Made by a program: the position numbers and the translations under genes. Shown piece after piece: positions 35,419 through 46,192 of a DNA stretch of 64,000 bases. Below the pieces are notes generated by a model, which saw nothing but the letters and a program-made list of their open reading frames with translations, was not told the DNA's origin and made no database searches. The stretch is from the NCBI GenBank assembly GCA_963678675.1, contig OY783197.1, positions 10,295,647 to 10,359,646 of the forward strand, written 5' to 3'. Positions within the stretch are counted from its first letter, which is position 1, and every line of letters begins with the position of its first letter. The DNA is from Xiphydria camelus (Eukaryota > Arthropoda > Insecta > Hymenoptera > Xiphydriidae).

Positions 35419-35422
<4 letters not shown>
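32617..35422 (+). mobile_element. Non-LTR retrotransposon (LINE) copy 1, 5'-truncated
   Basis: The copy starts within the last part of the endonuclease domain and runs through reverse transcriptase, a C-terminal region and a 3' UTR. The 3' UTR ends GAACAATAAACATTTCATCAATC just before a CT microsatellite. Compared with copy 2 it keeps the complete C-terminal end of ORF2. The 3' UTR (34876-35422) is AT-rich with an AATAAA signal near the end. Confidence 0.85.
32619..34875 (+). pseudogene. LINE copy 1 ORF2: endonuclease end and reverse transcriptase
   Basis: The readable sequence begins TWLDLCLV-type, aligned to copy 2, then GAGHHLIYVEI (the last endonuclease motif). After a spacer come reverse transcriptase blocks: DYRPISLLPILSKVFERLIY, FRAGHSTQTALVKL, VLVLFDFSKAFDTISH, NTGVPQGSVLGPLLFSIFIN, and the active-site LIYADDLQIY. 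One base is lost or gained near 34010-34017, so the frame changes immediately before YADD. The second frame runs to a stop at 34873-34875 and includes LGWLSVENRRKLHLAILTYK and a final FKSKAHQWLLDADRNRS. YADD and the motif spacing fit the Jockey/CR1-like branch of LINEs; exact clade is unassigned. Confidence 0.85.
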
Positions 35423-35456
<34 letters not shown>

Positions 35457-35656
35457 NNNNNNNNNNNNNNNNNNNNNNNNNNNNNNNNNNNNNNNNNNNN
35501 NNNNNNNNNNNNNNNNNNNNNNNNNNNNNNNNNNNNNNNNNNNNNNNNNNNNNNNNNNNNNNNNNNNNNNNNNNNNNNNNNNNNNNNNNNNNNNNNNNNN
35601 NNNNNNNNNNNNNNNNNNNNNNNNNNNNNNNNNNNNNNNNNNNNNNNNNNNNNNNN

Positions 35657-35740
<84 letters not shown>

Positions 35741-35817
35741 TCTCTCCCCCTCTCCCTCTTTCCCTCTCTCCCCCTCTCCCTCCCCCTCTCCCCTCTCCCT
35801 CCCCCTCTCCCTCTCCC
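35423..35817 (+). repeat. CT microsatellite containing a 200-base assembly gap
   Basis: (CT)n runs from 35423 into an N block at 35457-35656 (exactly 200 N, so a placeholder length) and continues as pure CT, then CTCC-type units, to about 35817. Frames across it are artefacts. The true tract length is unknown, and LINE copies flank it on both sides. Confidence 0.95.
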
Positions 35818-36273
35818 ATTGCATTGTGTTGCTGTTGCTCTGTTCTTTTTGCGATTTTCTGCCTGTGCATCGTTTCTCGGGTGTTCTTCGCTTGCGGGCG
35901 CTGCGTGTGCTTTTTTACGGCTTGCTTTCGGTCTGGTCGGTTTCTTGGTGCGAGCCTGTCCGGATAATTAATTGGCTTTCTAACAACTGGATCCTCGACA
36001 TTGAGGTTAGTGAAAGTGTCGTCTTTTGGTCTGCTACGCATGCGCTGTGCTGCCATCACTCTCGGTTTGACTGAGTGAGGACTCGGGACTGCAGCCGCCT
36101 GGTGGCTGCGCACTCAACCTCGATCAGCTGTGACTGGTCTGGAGCCTGCCCTCTTATCTCGCATCTGGCGCCACCCGCTGGTGATAGCGCGTCAACTGTT
36201 CAAGAAGACCGCTCCAGGGGTAAACCAGTATAAATTCAAGAAAAGTCGAGTGCTGTAATCCAACGAATTAGCC

Positions 36274-37314
36274 ATGTCTGACACCCCAGATGCTCGACGA
36301 CCTGTATCACCTGCTGGCTCTGATGCCTCAGGCTCGTCTCATGCATCCAGCACTAGCAGGAAACGGGACAAGCCTGATGATGATAACTCTGGTGCAGTTA
36401 AACCTACTAAGAGAGTCACCCGGCACACCAAACCCATGCCAGAGGCAGCCGCCGTGGAGTCGGTCACGTTGGAGTCACTCATGGTCGAACTCAGAACGAT
36501 CTCTGGTACCCTGACCGAGTTGCCACTGATTCGGGCTGCAGTGGATACTGTTAGCACTGATGTAGCGGCTCTAAAAAATACCACGGCCCAACTTTCGGCT
36601 ACTAATGGCTTGCTTCTCAATAGAACTGACCAGCTAGCACTTGAAAATACGGACATCAAAAAATCACTTCATGAGCTTGAGACTCGCATGAATGAACTGT
36701 CGGCGGTGGATGGCTCTAGCACGGCTAGTGCTAATAGTCTCGCTAGACTTCAATCGGCAGCGAATGCGAATGCTCTGTGCATACAGAGGGGACTATCGAA
36801 TCAACCGACCGGAAATGGTTTGTCGATATCTGGCCTGTTCTTTGGACAAGTTAGCGAGGGAATTCTACTTCAGTAAACCCTGGCCATTGCGAAGGCACTA
36901 AAAGTTGATATTTGTCCTGAGAGTTTACTAAGCGCAAGATTGCTCAGGAAAAGGGACGCAGTACTATCCCAGCAGCTCCTAAAGACCTCCATTACAAACT
37001 GCTTTCTGAGGGCCAAGCGCACCTTTGGTCCACTCAGATATGAGCAACTTGACAAAAGTTTGTTAACCAACGACGATCAAGCCACCAATCAACCTGGAAA
37101 TCCATTCATCAATGTAAATGAACTACTACCATCAAATGTGGTCAAACTATTAAGCGAAGCCAAAGTCGGCCTGAAAGCTGCGGGTTTCAAGTACGTATGG
37201 TGTAGAAACTCAACTGTCTTCGCCAAAGCTTCCGATGGTGGGCTGGTGAAAATCGTCAACTCCAGTGCTGACATACCCAGGATTGCGCAGCTCTATGCCG
37301 GCCAGTCTCAATAA
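36274..37314 (+). pseudogene. LINE ORF1: coiled-coil nucleic-acid-binding protein, frameshifted
   Basis: The first frame (36274-36873) starts MSDTPDARRPVSPAGSDASG. It is Ser/Lys-rich, then carries a likely coiled coil with spaced Leu residues (VESVTLESLMVELRTISGTL through LHELETRMNELS). After a stop at 36874 another frame continues to 37314. It contains NVNELLPSNVVKLLSEAKVG and FKYVWCRNSTVFAKASDGGL, a pattern I associate with the C-terminal FP-like domain of ORF1 proteins in CR1/L2-like LINEs. Such proteins coat the element's RNA. One frameshift near 36780-36880 breaks it, so this copy is not functional as it stands. Confidence 0.75.
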
Positions 37315-37347
37315 CGTTCTCGACCTGCTCACTCCGCGCAAAATTCT

Positions 37348-39847
37348 CAATGCGATCATATAACTAATATCTTCTGCGGCTGCTGCCTCAACGCAAACTC
37401 CCTCCGTTCGCACATGGACCAACTCAAAAATCATCTCGACGCAAGTTTACCGTATCAAGTCATAGGAGTCACTGAGACGTGGCTTTTTCCACAAATACCT
37501 GATTCTATTATCAACCTGGCAGGATTCACGGTTTTGCGGAGCGACAGGAATGTGCATGGTGGGGGGTAGCCCTTTATGTGCACGAATCGTTTTCCGTAAC
37601 AGTCATCAATAGATCGGAGACGGTTGATAGGCCTGGGCAGATGGAGTACCTCATGTGCGAACTTAAAAAAGTAGGCGTCCCGCCAATCTTTGTACCTATC
37701 ATCTGTCGTCCTCCTCACGTTGCTTTCACGACCCCGGACGACCTCGGATTGAGAATCGCATCTGCCATGGGTGATTATACGCATAAGATAATCTTGGGCG
37801 ACTTTAATGCCGATCAACTTGGCTCTGGCTCTGGCTCTGATGCCGGCTACATTAGGACGCTTATGAGTGATCTATCGCTTAAACTAGTCAATCATGGAGC
37901 CACCCACGTATCTGCTAACTCTGAAACTTGGCTCGACCTCTTCATAGTAGACGAATCTGATCAAGTCTGTTCTTGGGGCAAATCAGAGACCCCGATAGGG
38001 GCTGGTCATCATTTGATCTATGTTGAACTTGTGGTCCAAGGCGTCCGCCCTATACCCAAGGTTATCAATACACGTCGCTTTGGCAAGCTTTCTGAAACCG
38101 AAGCTCAGAGCCTATTCAACGGAATCAACTGGACGGAACTTGCCGAACGAGACCTCGCTATTGACTCAGCTCTGGAAAATTTCTATCTAAAATTCTTTGC
38201 CGCACTTGACTCCATTGCACCCATTACATCCATCAGTGTCAATTCACTGAAGCATGCTCCTTGGGTTACGTCTACACTTCGCAGAGCCCAACGGAGGCTA
38301 CATACCATCTATAGGCGCTACCGACGGAACAGGCGACAGCACGAACTCCAAAAACACAGGTCAGCTCGTGATCATCTACGTGCACAAGTGATACAAGCCA
38401 GAGTTGACTACTATCGTGCTAGACTTGCTGGACTGTCTGCTACTAGTATGTGGGCTGAACTGCGCAATTTAGGCCTGATTAATGCCTCGTACATACCCCC
38501 ATTGGCCATCCCGGCTGAGGAACTCAATGCGGCTCTCGCCCAGGTATCAATAAATGATTTTCCACCTGATCCTACTGAGACTGACGACAATCTGCTGCTT
38601 CCTGACAGGCCGGAATTATGTTTCGACCCTATCTCAGCTACTAGCATTGAGGAAGCAGTGCATGTGGCTAAATCGAATGCCACTGGAGCCGACGGCCTTA
38701 GCCTGCGGATGCTTGTGCCTGTCCTGACTGCGGTGATGGGCATCCTAGTTGTAATTTTCAATCGCTCTATAGTCAAGGGCTGGTTTCCAACAGCTTGGAA
38801 AAAAGCCGTAATTGTGCCAGTTAATAAGATTGCCACCCCTATATCAGCTAGTGACTATCGACCGATCTCACTGTTACCCATCTTGAGTAAGATCCTGGAA
38901 CGCCCCATCTATAATCAGGTCACCCTGTACATTAAGCGCTTCTCGGTCCTGGACCCGTGGCAATGCGGTTTTCGACCTTGTCACAGTACAGCAAATGCGC
39001 TGACTAAACTTCTCAATGATGTTAGGCGAGGAATGGAAAGTCGTCAAGTTACTGTCTTGGTCCTCTTCGACTTTTCGAAGGCATTTGACTTGGTCCCACA
39101 TGACATTCTTCTTCGCAAACTTCGAAAGATGGGATTCTCTGAGGTAACAATTAAATGGTTCGCTTCGTACCTCTGTAATAGGCAACAGGCAGTCAAGCTC
39201 GATGGTGGCTCCTGCACCAGCTGGATTAGTACTAATACCGGAGTCCCACAAGGCTCCGTTTTGGGGCCCTTACTTTTCTCATTGTTCATAAATGATATTG
39301 GGACATCGATAGGATTTGCCAAGCGGCTCTTATTTGCCGACGACCTCCAGATTTATACTACATGTCCGCTTTCGAACTTGCCCAATAGTATCCAAGGCTT
39401 TAACAATGACATTGCAGGTATTGAAGACTGGGCCCGGCGAAATCGACTTCGTCTAAACCCCCATAAGACTAAGGCAATCATTCTTGGCAATAACCGCTTG
39501 GTAAACGAAATCAACTTTTCAGATCTTCCTACACTTGGCTTTTGCTCTAATAAAATTCCGTTCGTCAAATCTGTTAAAAATCTGGGAGTTACACTGGATT
39601 CGAAGTTGACGTTCCACCAGCATATCGCCAGCGTCACGTCAAAGGTGAATGGAGTTATCTACAAACTCCAACAGATGCGAGAGTACACTGATAGTGGCTT
39701 GCGCAAATGTCTAGTTTCTGCACTAGTGCTTCCGCATATTGACTACTGCTCTGCTGTCCTTCTTGGTGCAGGGGCAGTCAGTGATCTGAAGCTGCAGAGG
39801 CTGATAAACAGAGGTATCAGGCACATTTTTAATCTCCCACGTGACGC
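37348..39847 (+). pseudogene. LINE copy 2 ORF2: endonuclease and reverse transcriptase, cut at a microsatellite
   Basis: The reading begins near 37370 (FCGCCLNANSLRSHMDQLKN, then VIGVTETWLF: the first endonuclease motifs). A one-base change in a G run at 37560-37567 shifts the frame. From 37569 it reads VALYVHESFSVTVINRSETV, IILGDFNADQLG (endonuclease), GAGHHLIYVEL, then RT motifs ASDYRPISLLPILSKILERP, FRPCHSTANALTKL, VLVLFDFSKAFDLVPH, NTGVPQGSVLGPLLFSLFIN and LLFADDLQIY. FADD replaces the YADD of copy 1; both are accepted forms of the catalytic box. The frame continues into the CT tract as an artificial Leu/Ser/Pro tail. Confidence 0.85.
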
Positions 39848-39960
39848 GTCTCTCCCTCTCCCCCTCTCTCTCTCTCCCTCTCCCCCTCTCTCTCCCCCTC
39901 TCTCTCTCCCCCTCTCTCTCTCCCCCCTCTCCCTCCCTCTCTCTCTCCCCTCTCTCTTTC

Positions 39961-40016
<56 letters not shown>

Positions 40017-40043
40017 TCTCCCTCTCTCCCTCTCACTTTCTCA
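39848..40043 (+). repeat. CT/CTCC microsatellite interrupting the LINE
   Basis: A pure pyrimidine tract of about 195 bp (CTCTCC, CCCCTCTC, then a long CT run) replaces the end of the LINE ORF2. What follows matches no part of copy 1's C-terminus. Confidence 0.95.
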
Positions 40044-40850
40044 GTAGAACCACACGCTTGTTCGCATTGCTCTATCTATCTCAGCTTATTGCTGCCGTAT
40101 GGGCCTACGGGCATTTTCTACTTTTAGTCACTGCATGCCTCAAAGTGTAGTAACACTACTGAATCATCAAAATTCATCCTCTAATGAGTGAGTGGACAAT
40201 TAACATGGATTATCCACTCCACTGGGGCACTTTGAGGTTATTTTCCATCTCCGTCACTTGATTATCTATCTCTGTCCACTTGAGTCGGATCAATCATCTT
40301 TATCGACTATCGATCGCCACGTGACTGGAAGTAATGCGAGAGAGGGCGCCACGGAGCATCAACCATGGACGCCACGAAACATCTAGAGGGCCTAAACTCC
40401 TACTACATGACGAACCATCTGCCTAGTTAACTTATCGACTGGTCCTTGCTCTGGACGTGTGTGAGGCCTAATCTTCTGCCTGTAAATTATGCTCTAACTT
40501 GAGGTATGGATGTGCGCGAGTGACGCATAGCCGAACTGTTTACTCTTCTTTGCTTGTTCCCCGGTTCATATGTTGCTCGTACCTCCTACCTAATATTGCC
40601 TAATACTGTCAAATTGCCACACGGATATATATACGATTGGTTCTCTTCACACGTCGGACGCTGTTTAGCAGTTGATGCTCTTCGCTTGTTCTGTTTTCTA
40701 TTTCTTTATTGATCGATGCTAGCTCTGTTAAACATTGTTGCTTGTTCTGTAGACTGGAAAGTCCGGCCTATAATAATTTGGTCCAACTCTGGATCATGAA
40801 TAAATCTATCAATCAATCAATCAATCAATCTCTCTCCCCCCGCTACATCG
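40044..40850 (+). mobile_element. LINE-type 3' region ending AATAAA plus (ATCA)n
   Basis: The sequence from 40044 has no open frame. It ends GGATCATGAATAAATCTATC followed by five ATCA units and then TCTCTCTCCCCCC at about 40829-40843. A poly(A) signal followed by a short simple tail is the usual LINE 3' end. It may be the 3' UTR of a relative of the two copies upstream. Confidence 0.6.
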
Positions 40851-40964
40851 TAAGTTAACAGTTTGATGAACATAGTAGTTATTAGTAATCAACTGTGATT
40901 CTGATTACATTTTTAAAACACATTTTTTCCCAACATTTCGACTGTACTAAAAATAAGTAACATG

Positions 40965-41200
40965 TACCTACATCTAGCATCAATGATTCTGATCGACCCG
41001 CTTTGGGTGACGGTACTTCAATTGAGTCGATCGTGGCTAAAAAATTCGAGTGAATCTTAGTGTTTTGCCATGAAGGCTAAATTTTATTGGTGCTTCGTGG
41101 CAAAATAAGAAGATCCGCTCGTACCATTAAACTACGATTAACTCAATTGAAGTACCGTCACCCAAAGCGGGTCAATCAGAATCATTGACGCTAGGTGTAT
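40965..41200. repeat. 236-bp palindromic MITE
   Basis: The left arm (TACATCTAGCATCAATGATT, GACCCGCTTTGGGTGACGGT, ACTTCAATTGAGT) is mirrored by the right arm, ending GACGCTAGGTGTA. The arms are about 62 bp with few mismatches. Confidence 0.85.
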
Positions 41201-43170
41201 ATGACAAGTAGCATAGCGTCATGTAAACTTACGCAAGAATTATCAATAGCCCCATAATAGTCTGTTTCTACATCTGTCTATGGATTTTGCGACAAGATAT
41301 TTACGAAAGCTCTCATGCCAGATAAAAAACGTAAGATTTGCATTAAATTTTGAGTAGAAACGTGATTGAATGGATTCTTGTACAAGTCATTACAGTTTCT
41401 TTATAAACCAATCTTCCGTAAGTAGATGTACCGGGTAAAACGAATAATCGTATTATTAATTGACATGAGCTCTACTGCACGACGTTGCCTGTTGCATCAA
41501 TAGTACCATCTCGTAGTTAGTTAGAAAACTAATGAATAGTAGATGAGGTTGGAAACGTTGTCGCTATACAATGAGAAAATTGTAACACGTCGGTCTGTTG
41601 AGATTTTGTCGCAGAAAGTTTATTAACTTTTAATTATTAAACACTACTGATTATATAAAATAAAATACATAAGGATATAATAATACGTTCTATGAAACAC
41701 ATTTTTTATCAAATGTGTCTACTATATTGTAATATATCAATATGTCAAAAATGTCGCATCCGGGCAAAGTGAATAACGCGATGTGATTTTCAGATGGTGT
41801 ATAAGTATAAAAGAAAGACCAGTCAAGAGGAAATTAGGGATTAGCGGCTATGATAGTGGACCGGGGACTAATATGGGGGATTGAAATTTGTAAAATGGTC
41901 TAATTTTTGCCAAGGTTGTCATTCAGGATTTTTTTTAAAATGCTAAGGTCGCTATATTATTAATTCCTACCTACCATATTGGCTCCGCCATTTTGAACTA
42001 AAAAATGTCAAATTTGGGTCAGAAATCAAAGACCTCAAAAATCCTCAGGAAATGAACCTCATAAAAATCATACGCTTTTGCGAATTTCGATCCATCATAT
42101 TGGATTTTAAACTTTAAGTTTCGAAATTCTAACCTTAATTTCGGAATCAGCAACGCTAAAATCCCTAGATGATGACTTTCATAATTAATAAATCATTGGA
42201 AATCCGTCGTATTCAAACGATTGAATAATTTTAAGAATGTATTCACTTGCCCGGGTACTCGAGTAAAGTGAATAATATGGAAGGTTTCACAAAACATTAA
42301 ATAACTATTAATTCGAAACATCTTTCAAATCTCTAATATCTCTTTCACAATTCTACGATGTATGAACTAACATTATAATCTTTGAATTACATAAAATAAT
42401 GAATAAAATAGTCGCAGTAGCTCTTCTCTCTTAATATACCCACTTTGCCCGGCCTTTCCCTACTTGCAAGATCCTGACATTTTCATATATAATACTCGTA
42501 TGTTACCAGGGATCTTTACTCACTGCCAAGATCTCAATGTTGTCTTTTATTATCCACCAAGATTACATTTATTAATATTTTAGAATTTTTCTTCCAATAT
42601 TCTGTCGATAGGATTTTAGGAGGATTATCTAATTTTTATACTTTTGTTTAAAGGCATTTAATAGAATGGCGATAGATCGACGTCGACCTATCTAATTTTT
42701 ACGCTACAATTCACACATTGCGATACTTATGGGCTTTATCTTCTTAACCATTTATATGTATCTTACAGTTATATTGCTCATAATAAATTCAATATACAAA
42801 TCTTAGAGCTTCAAAACGTCTCTTTGCACAAATCGATATTTCTATTCTCTAAATTACATTAAGCGAAAGCTAGATGTTTATATATTTTAGAACGATAGTA
42901 AAAAACGATAGATCCGCCATAAATTTCATCAATAGGTAAACCGGGAAGTAGAGCTTTCAGCATATCTCTCGATGACTTTTAAATTTTATGTTCTCGTTAC
43001 GTTTAAAATAGAACAACTCCCTGCCAATTGGGTGTTTGCATACAATTTTAATATGCATGAAACACAGCAGACATAATAGTTAAAGTTATTCAAAACACAG
43101 TACCACACACACAATAGTAAAAACTTAATAAAAAAAACTTCTACACCAAAAACATTACTTTAAAAGTAGC
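41201..43170. other. AT-rich stretch; possible GGGCAAAGTG-ended element
   Basis: CCGGGCAAAGTGAATAACGC at 41759 and the inverse of 42430-42462 (GGGAAAGGCCGGGCAAAGTG) could be the ends of a pogo-like MITE. A third such word lies at 42248 (CTTGCCCGGGTACTCG). The arms are too short to be sure. No coding potential is seen. Confidence 0.35.
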
Positions 43171-43171
43171 A

Positions 43172-43853
43172 TGGCCACGCCTCCCCAGTGAAACGCCGCG
43201 CGGTGGGCGGCGCGCGCCGTGACGTCACTAATCACATAATGGTTCGCCTGCGCGCCTTCTAGTACAGTAGACGGAACGAGAAAATCAATTTTGTTGTCCA
43301 CTTTTCTTTACAAGTGTCCGAGTTTTTGTTTCTCATGATTGCAATATTTCATTACCTTTAAAACAAAAGAAAAATCATCGAAAAATATCAATTTTTAGTG
43401 AAGCTAGAGGCATCTGTTTACATGAGCCCGCGGGCGCTACGGCGCGTATTTATGTACAAAATGCGATATCTCGAGAACTATTGATCGCAATAAAATGAGA
43501 TAAAAACCACTCGTTTCGTCTTCAAATTCTCTAAATTTTTTCCGCAGTATATCTTGATAACTTCTCAATAGTTTTTGAGATATTTAACCCTAGACAGCTA
43601 ACCTTCCTTTATATTATATGCCTCTAACTTCACTAAAAATTGATATTTTTCGATGACTTTTGTTTTGTTTTAAAGGTAATGAAATTTTGCAATCATCAGA
43701 AACAAAACCTCGGACACTTGTAAAGAAAAGTGGACAACAAAATTGATTTTCTCGGCCCGTCTACTGTACTAGAAGGCGCGCAAGCGAACTGTTTACATGA
43801 GAAGTGACGTCACGATACCAGTGCCGCTCAACCGGCTGTTTCAAGTGGGCGGA
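43172..43853. repeat. Inverted-repeat element, arms about 240 bp
   Basis: CGCGCCTTCTAGTACAGTAG, AATCAATTTTGTTGTCCACT and ATCAATTTTTAGTGAAGCTAGAGGC in the left arm are mirrored at 43612-43820. The outer parts (GACGTCAC and CACGCCTCCCC / GGGCGGAG) also correspond but are more diverged. The centre (43413-43611) carries GC-rich GAGCCCGCGGGCGC. It is noncoding. Confidence 0.8.
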
Positions 43854-44199
43854 GTTTATCGCAAACTTTGTTAATCTTTCACGGCTTAATTTTGCGTCAG
43901 AAAAAAAAAATAAAAAAAACGTCCCAACTTTTTTACGTACTCAATCCATTTATGATGTAAAAAAAATATGTGCAAATACCCAATTCAAACACTTTCAGAG
44001 TAAAATTTCGAAATATACAACGTGATAAAATTCCCTCCATAAAACCGGCCGGCGCGTACTTTTTACACATACGCGTCCGCTACACTCAAAACTATATATC
44101 CTTCTGGATTCCTTTATGCAGTGTCCTAAGGAACCAAAATCCGGAAGAATTTCAAAATCGATGACCCCAAGCCAAAAGTGTGTCCACTTGGCATGGAAT

Positions 44200-44250
44200 G
44201 CCCCATATATAATAACATACATACATACATACATATGTATAATATATGGT
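44200..44250 (+). repeat. (ACAT)n microsatellite
   Basis: A short run of ATACATACATACATACATAC near 44215-44240 next to ATGTATAATATATG. It is a simple repeat. Confidence 0.8.
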
Positions 44251-44599
44251 TTATACAATTTAAATCACCGCATGATGATACCATCTGATTTAAAAATGCG
44301 ATGCTATATCATATAACGTCATGACTCACCACATGTGCTTTTTCGTACATAGATTATTGTCTGACATATCTACATACCTAGAGTATGAGGCTGAAAAATG
44401 TGATGTGCAAAATACATACCTACATATCTTCCCCCTCGTTGTTGTGTCTGGACGATTTTTATGCAAATCGAATTATGATAAATTATTTCTTGTCCATATT
44501 TTACATTTTAAGTACGATAGTACGTGAAACGCCTGAAAGATGTCTTTCAATGTTAAGATTAATCCGAAAAGGCATATAATTTAATATATTTAACTAGTG

Positions 44600-45000
44600 G
44601 GGCGCCGCGGCCGCGATTCGTGGCCTTACATGTGTCAGTCGCTAAGAATTATTTCGTCTATTTTTTTGACACCGTTTCAATTGTCTGATTTAATGTTTTT
44701 TTTTTTCATTTAGTACGCTAATTTCTCTATTAGTGGAATTTTTTGTTCCATTTTCTTCGACAAAATCCATTTTGGAATCTTTAATTATTCCACAGGACTT
44801 TTTTTCTTTCCTTGCTCTTCTTAAAGCTGCTACCCTTTCTCGGGTTTTACGTTTTTCTTCTTCTCTTTCTTCTTTAGATAAAGTTTTTTTTTAATTTTTC
44901 AATACGACCTGAACCACCATACAGATGCTGCGACGCACTTATTCTAGGAATAGGTGACTGCCTTGCTCGCTTCATCGGTCGTCCCGGGATTGTCGCACGT
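44600..45000 (-). pseudogene. Fragment of a basic transposon-associated reading frame
   Basis: On the minus strand from about 44973 the translation is MKRARQSPIPRISASQHLYG, then GSGRIEKLKK. After a one-base slip in an A tract it continues LSKEEREEEKRKTRERVAAL, RRARKEKKS. The Arg/Glu/Lys-rich helix suggests a basic coiled coil. It is on the same strand as the Transib pseudogene above it, but I do not recognise it as part of that transposase. The preceding word CATTTTGCCCTACGTGCG recurs in the other orientation at about 59452. Confidence 0.45.
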
Positions 45001-45399
45001 AGGGCAAAATGACACATTTACGGCGCCAAAACTATTTATTATTATATAATAAACTGTTAAAACAATGCCTTCCTTAGCTATTTTTACTGTTTCTTACTTA
45101 AATTTAAGTCCTTTTGGATTTCAGAAGCAAGAATTTGTATTCTCTTCCTAATACCTACCTAATACCTATTAATCGTAAGTCGAAATGAGGAATTAAAAGT
45201 ATCCTACACAATATTTTTTTCTAGGTAATTTTAATTTCGATATCGCAGCATATATGGAACAAAATTAAAATGAACTATTATTAATATTTTTTTGTTTGTT
45301 TTGTTTTCGATTGTCTTTTTAAAACTTTTTTACAATACCTATTTCTATCTTCATTCTTTGTATTTTATATAGGTATATTTTTTTATAATTATTAATTAT

Positions 45400-46190
45400 T
45401 ACTATTTTTCATTTATCTCTATCGTCTTCCTCATCACTATTATTTTCAATTGTATCATTCGCCCCATTATCGTCGAAATATGTGGGCATTGCGAGCAATG
45501 ATGTACCTCCTCATTAAACCCTTTTTTATTAATCTTGTTTTGTTTAGCTCTCAACGAACTTATAACGGGATCGAGGCTTATGCACACACATCCAATGTAT
45601 AACATCCGTATTTGTATCTTCCCTAGAAGTCCTTCTAGAGTCGAATAGCCTTATATTTTTATATTCCTTTTGACTGGCTTCTAGTACATCTTCTGATAGC
45701 TGACCCACAGGTAATGGCACACAAAGAGGATATAATGTCGCTGCTGTGGACCAATAGTTAATGCACAGATGCGCTCATCTTGTACCATCCATACTGTTGG
45801 ACGCAGATTTTTGCCGTTTCAAAGCATTACGTTCGGAAAGTATCAACATTTATATAATGGCAGCTAGATAGAGCTTTTAAAATATTTGAAAATCTGGATA
45901 GCAGATTTTTGTCAATTCCGGTTATTTCAGCAACAGTATCTGTATTTTCAAAAAACTTTCGCGCAGTATTCCCATAGTTCGTGTTTCTGCCTTCTTGCTT
46001 GGGTTGATCGACAACTAAACCTACTTTGTCATAAAATAAATCCGCTAGTTTCTTTTTTCTCTCCTTCACTTCTTTTTTTGCTTCTTTGCCTCTTGTTTGC
46101 CATTCTTTTCTTTCAATTTTATATGAAATATGTAATAGGAATTTAAAACATCTTAAATATGTGTGCAGAATCAGTATCCCATATTTATAA
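45400..46190 (-). pseudogene. Transib transposase, C-terminal half
   Basis: Read on the minus strand from about 46185: ILHTYLRCFKFLLHISYKIE, then RKEWQTRG, then DKVGLVVDQPKQEG, GNTARKFFENTDTVAEITGI and LLSRFSNILKALSSCHYINV. After a frame change come YPLCVPLPVGQLSEDVLEA, KNIRLFDSRRTSREDTNTDV and SLDPVISSLR. These follow, in order, the C-terminal half of Transib transposases. The block around GQLSEDVLEA corresponds to the motif carrying the catalytic Glu (related to RAG1 E962), and a Glu is retained. The segment expected between CINYWSTAATLYP and LPVGQLSE (a PP-T-HK-LIHG-type stretch) is missing. Stops and frameshifts show it is dead. Confidence 0.8.
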
Positions 46191-46192
46191 GC

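Larger units (their letters stand above)
35818..39847 (+). mobile_element. LINE copy 2, 5' region to reverse transcriptase
   Basis: This copy includes a 5' UTR (35818-36273), ORF1 (36274-37311) and most of ORF2 (about 37345-39847). It is then cut at a CT microsatellite, at a point corresponding to 34530 in copy 1 (DLPRDTS in copy 1, NLPRDAS here). Both copies share protein-level similarity but have diverged, so they are separate insertions or members of two subfamilies. Confidence 0.85.

Noticed and set aside
35228..36113. Long Ser/Leu and Arg/Glu repeat proteins, both strands
   Set aside because: They are translations of a CT/GA microsatellite and an N gap.
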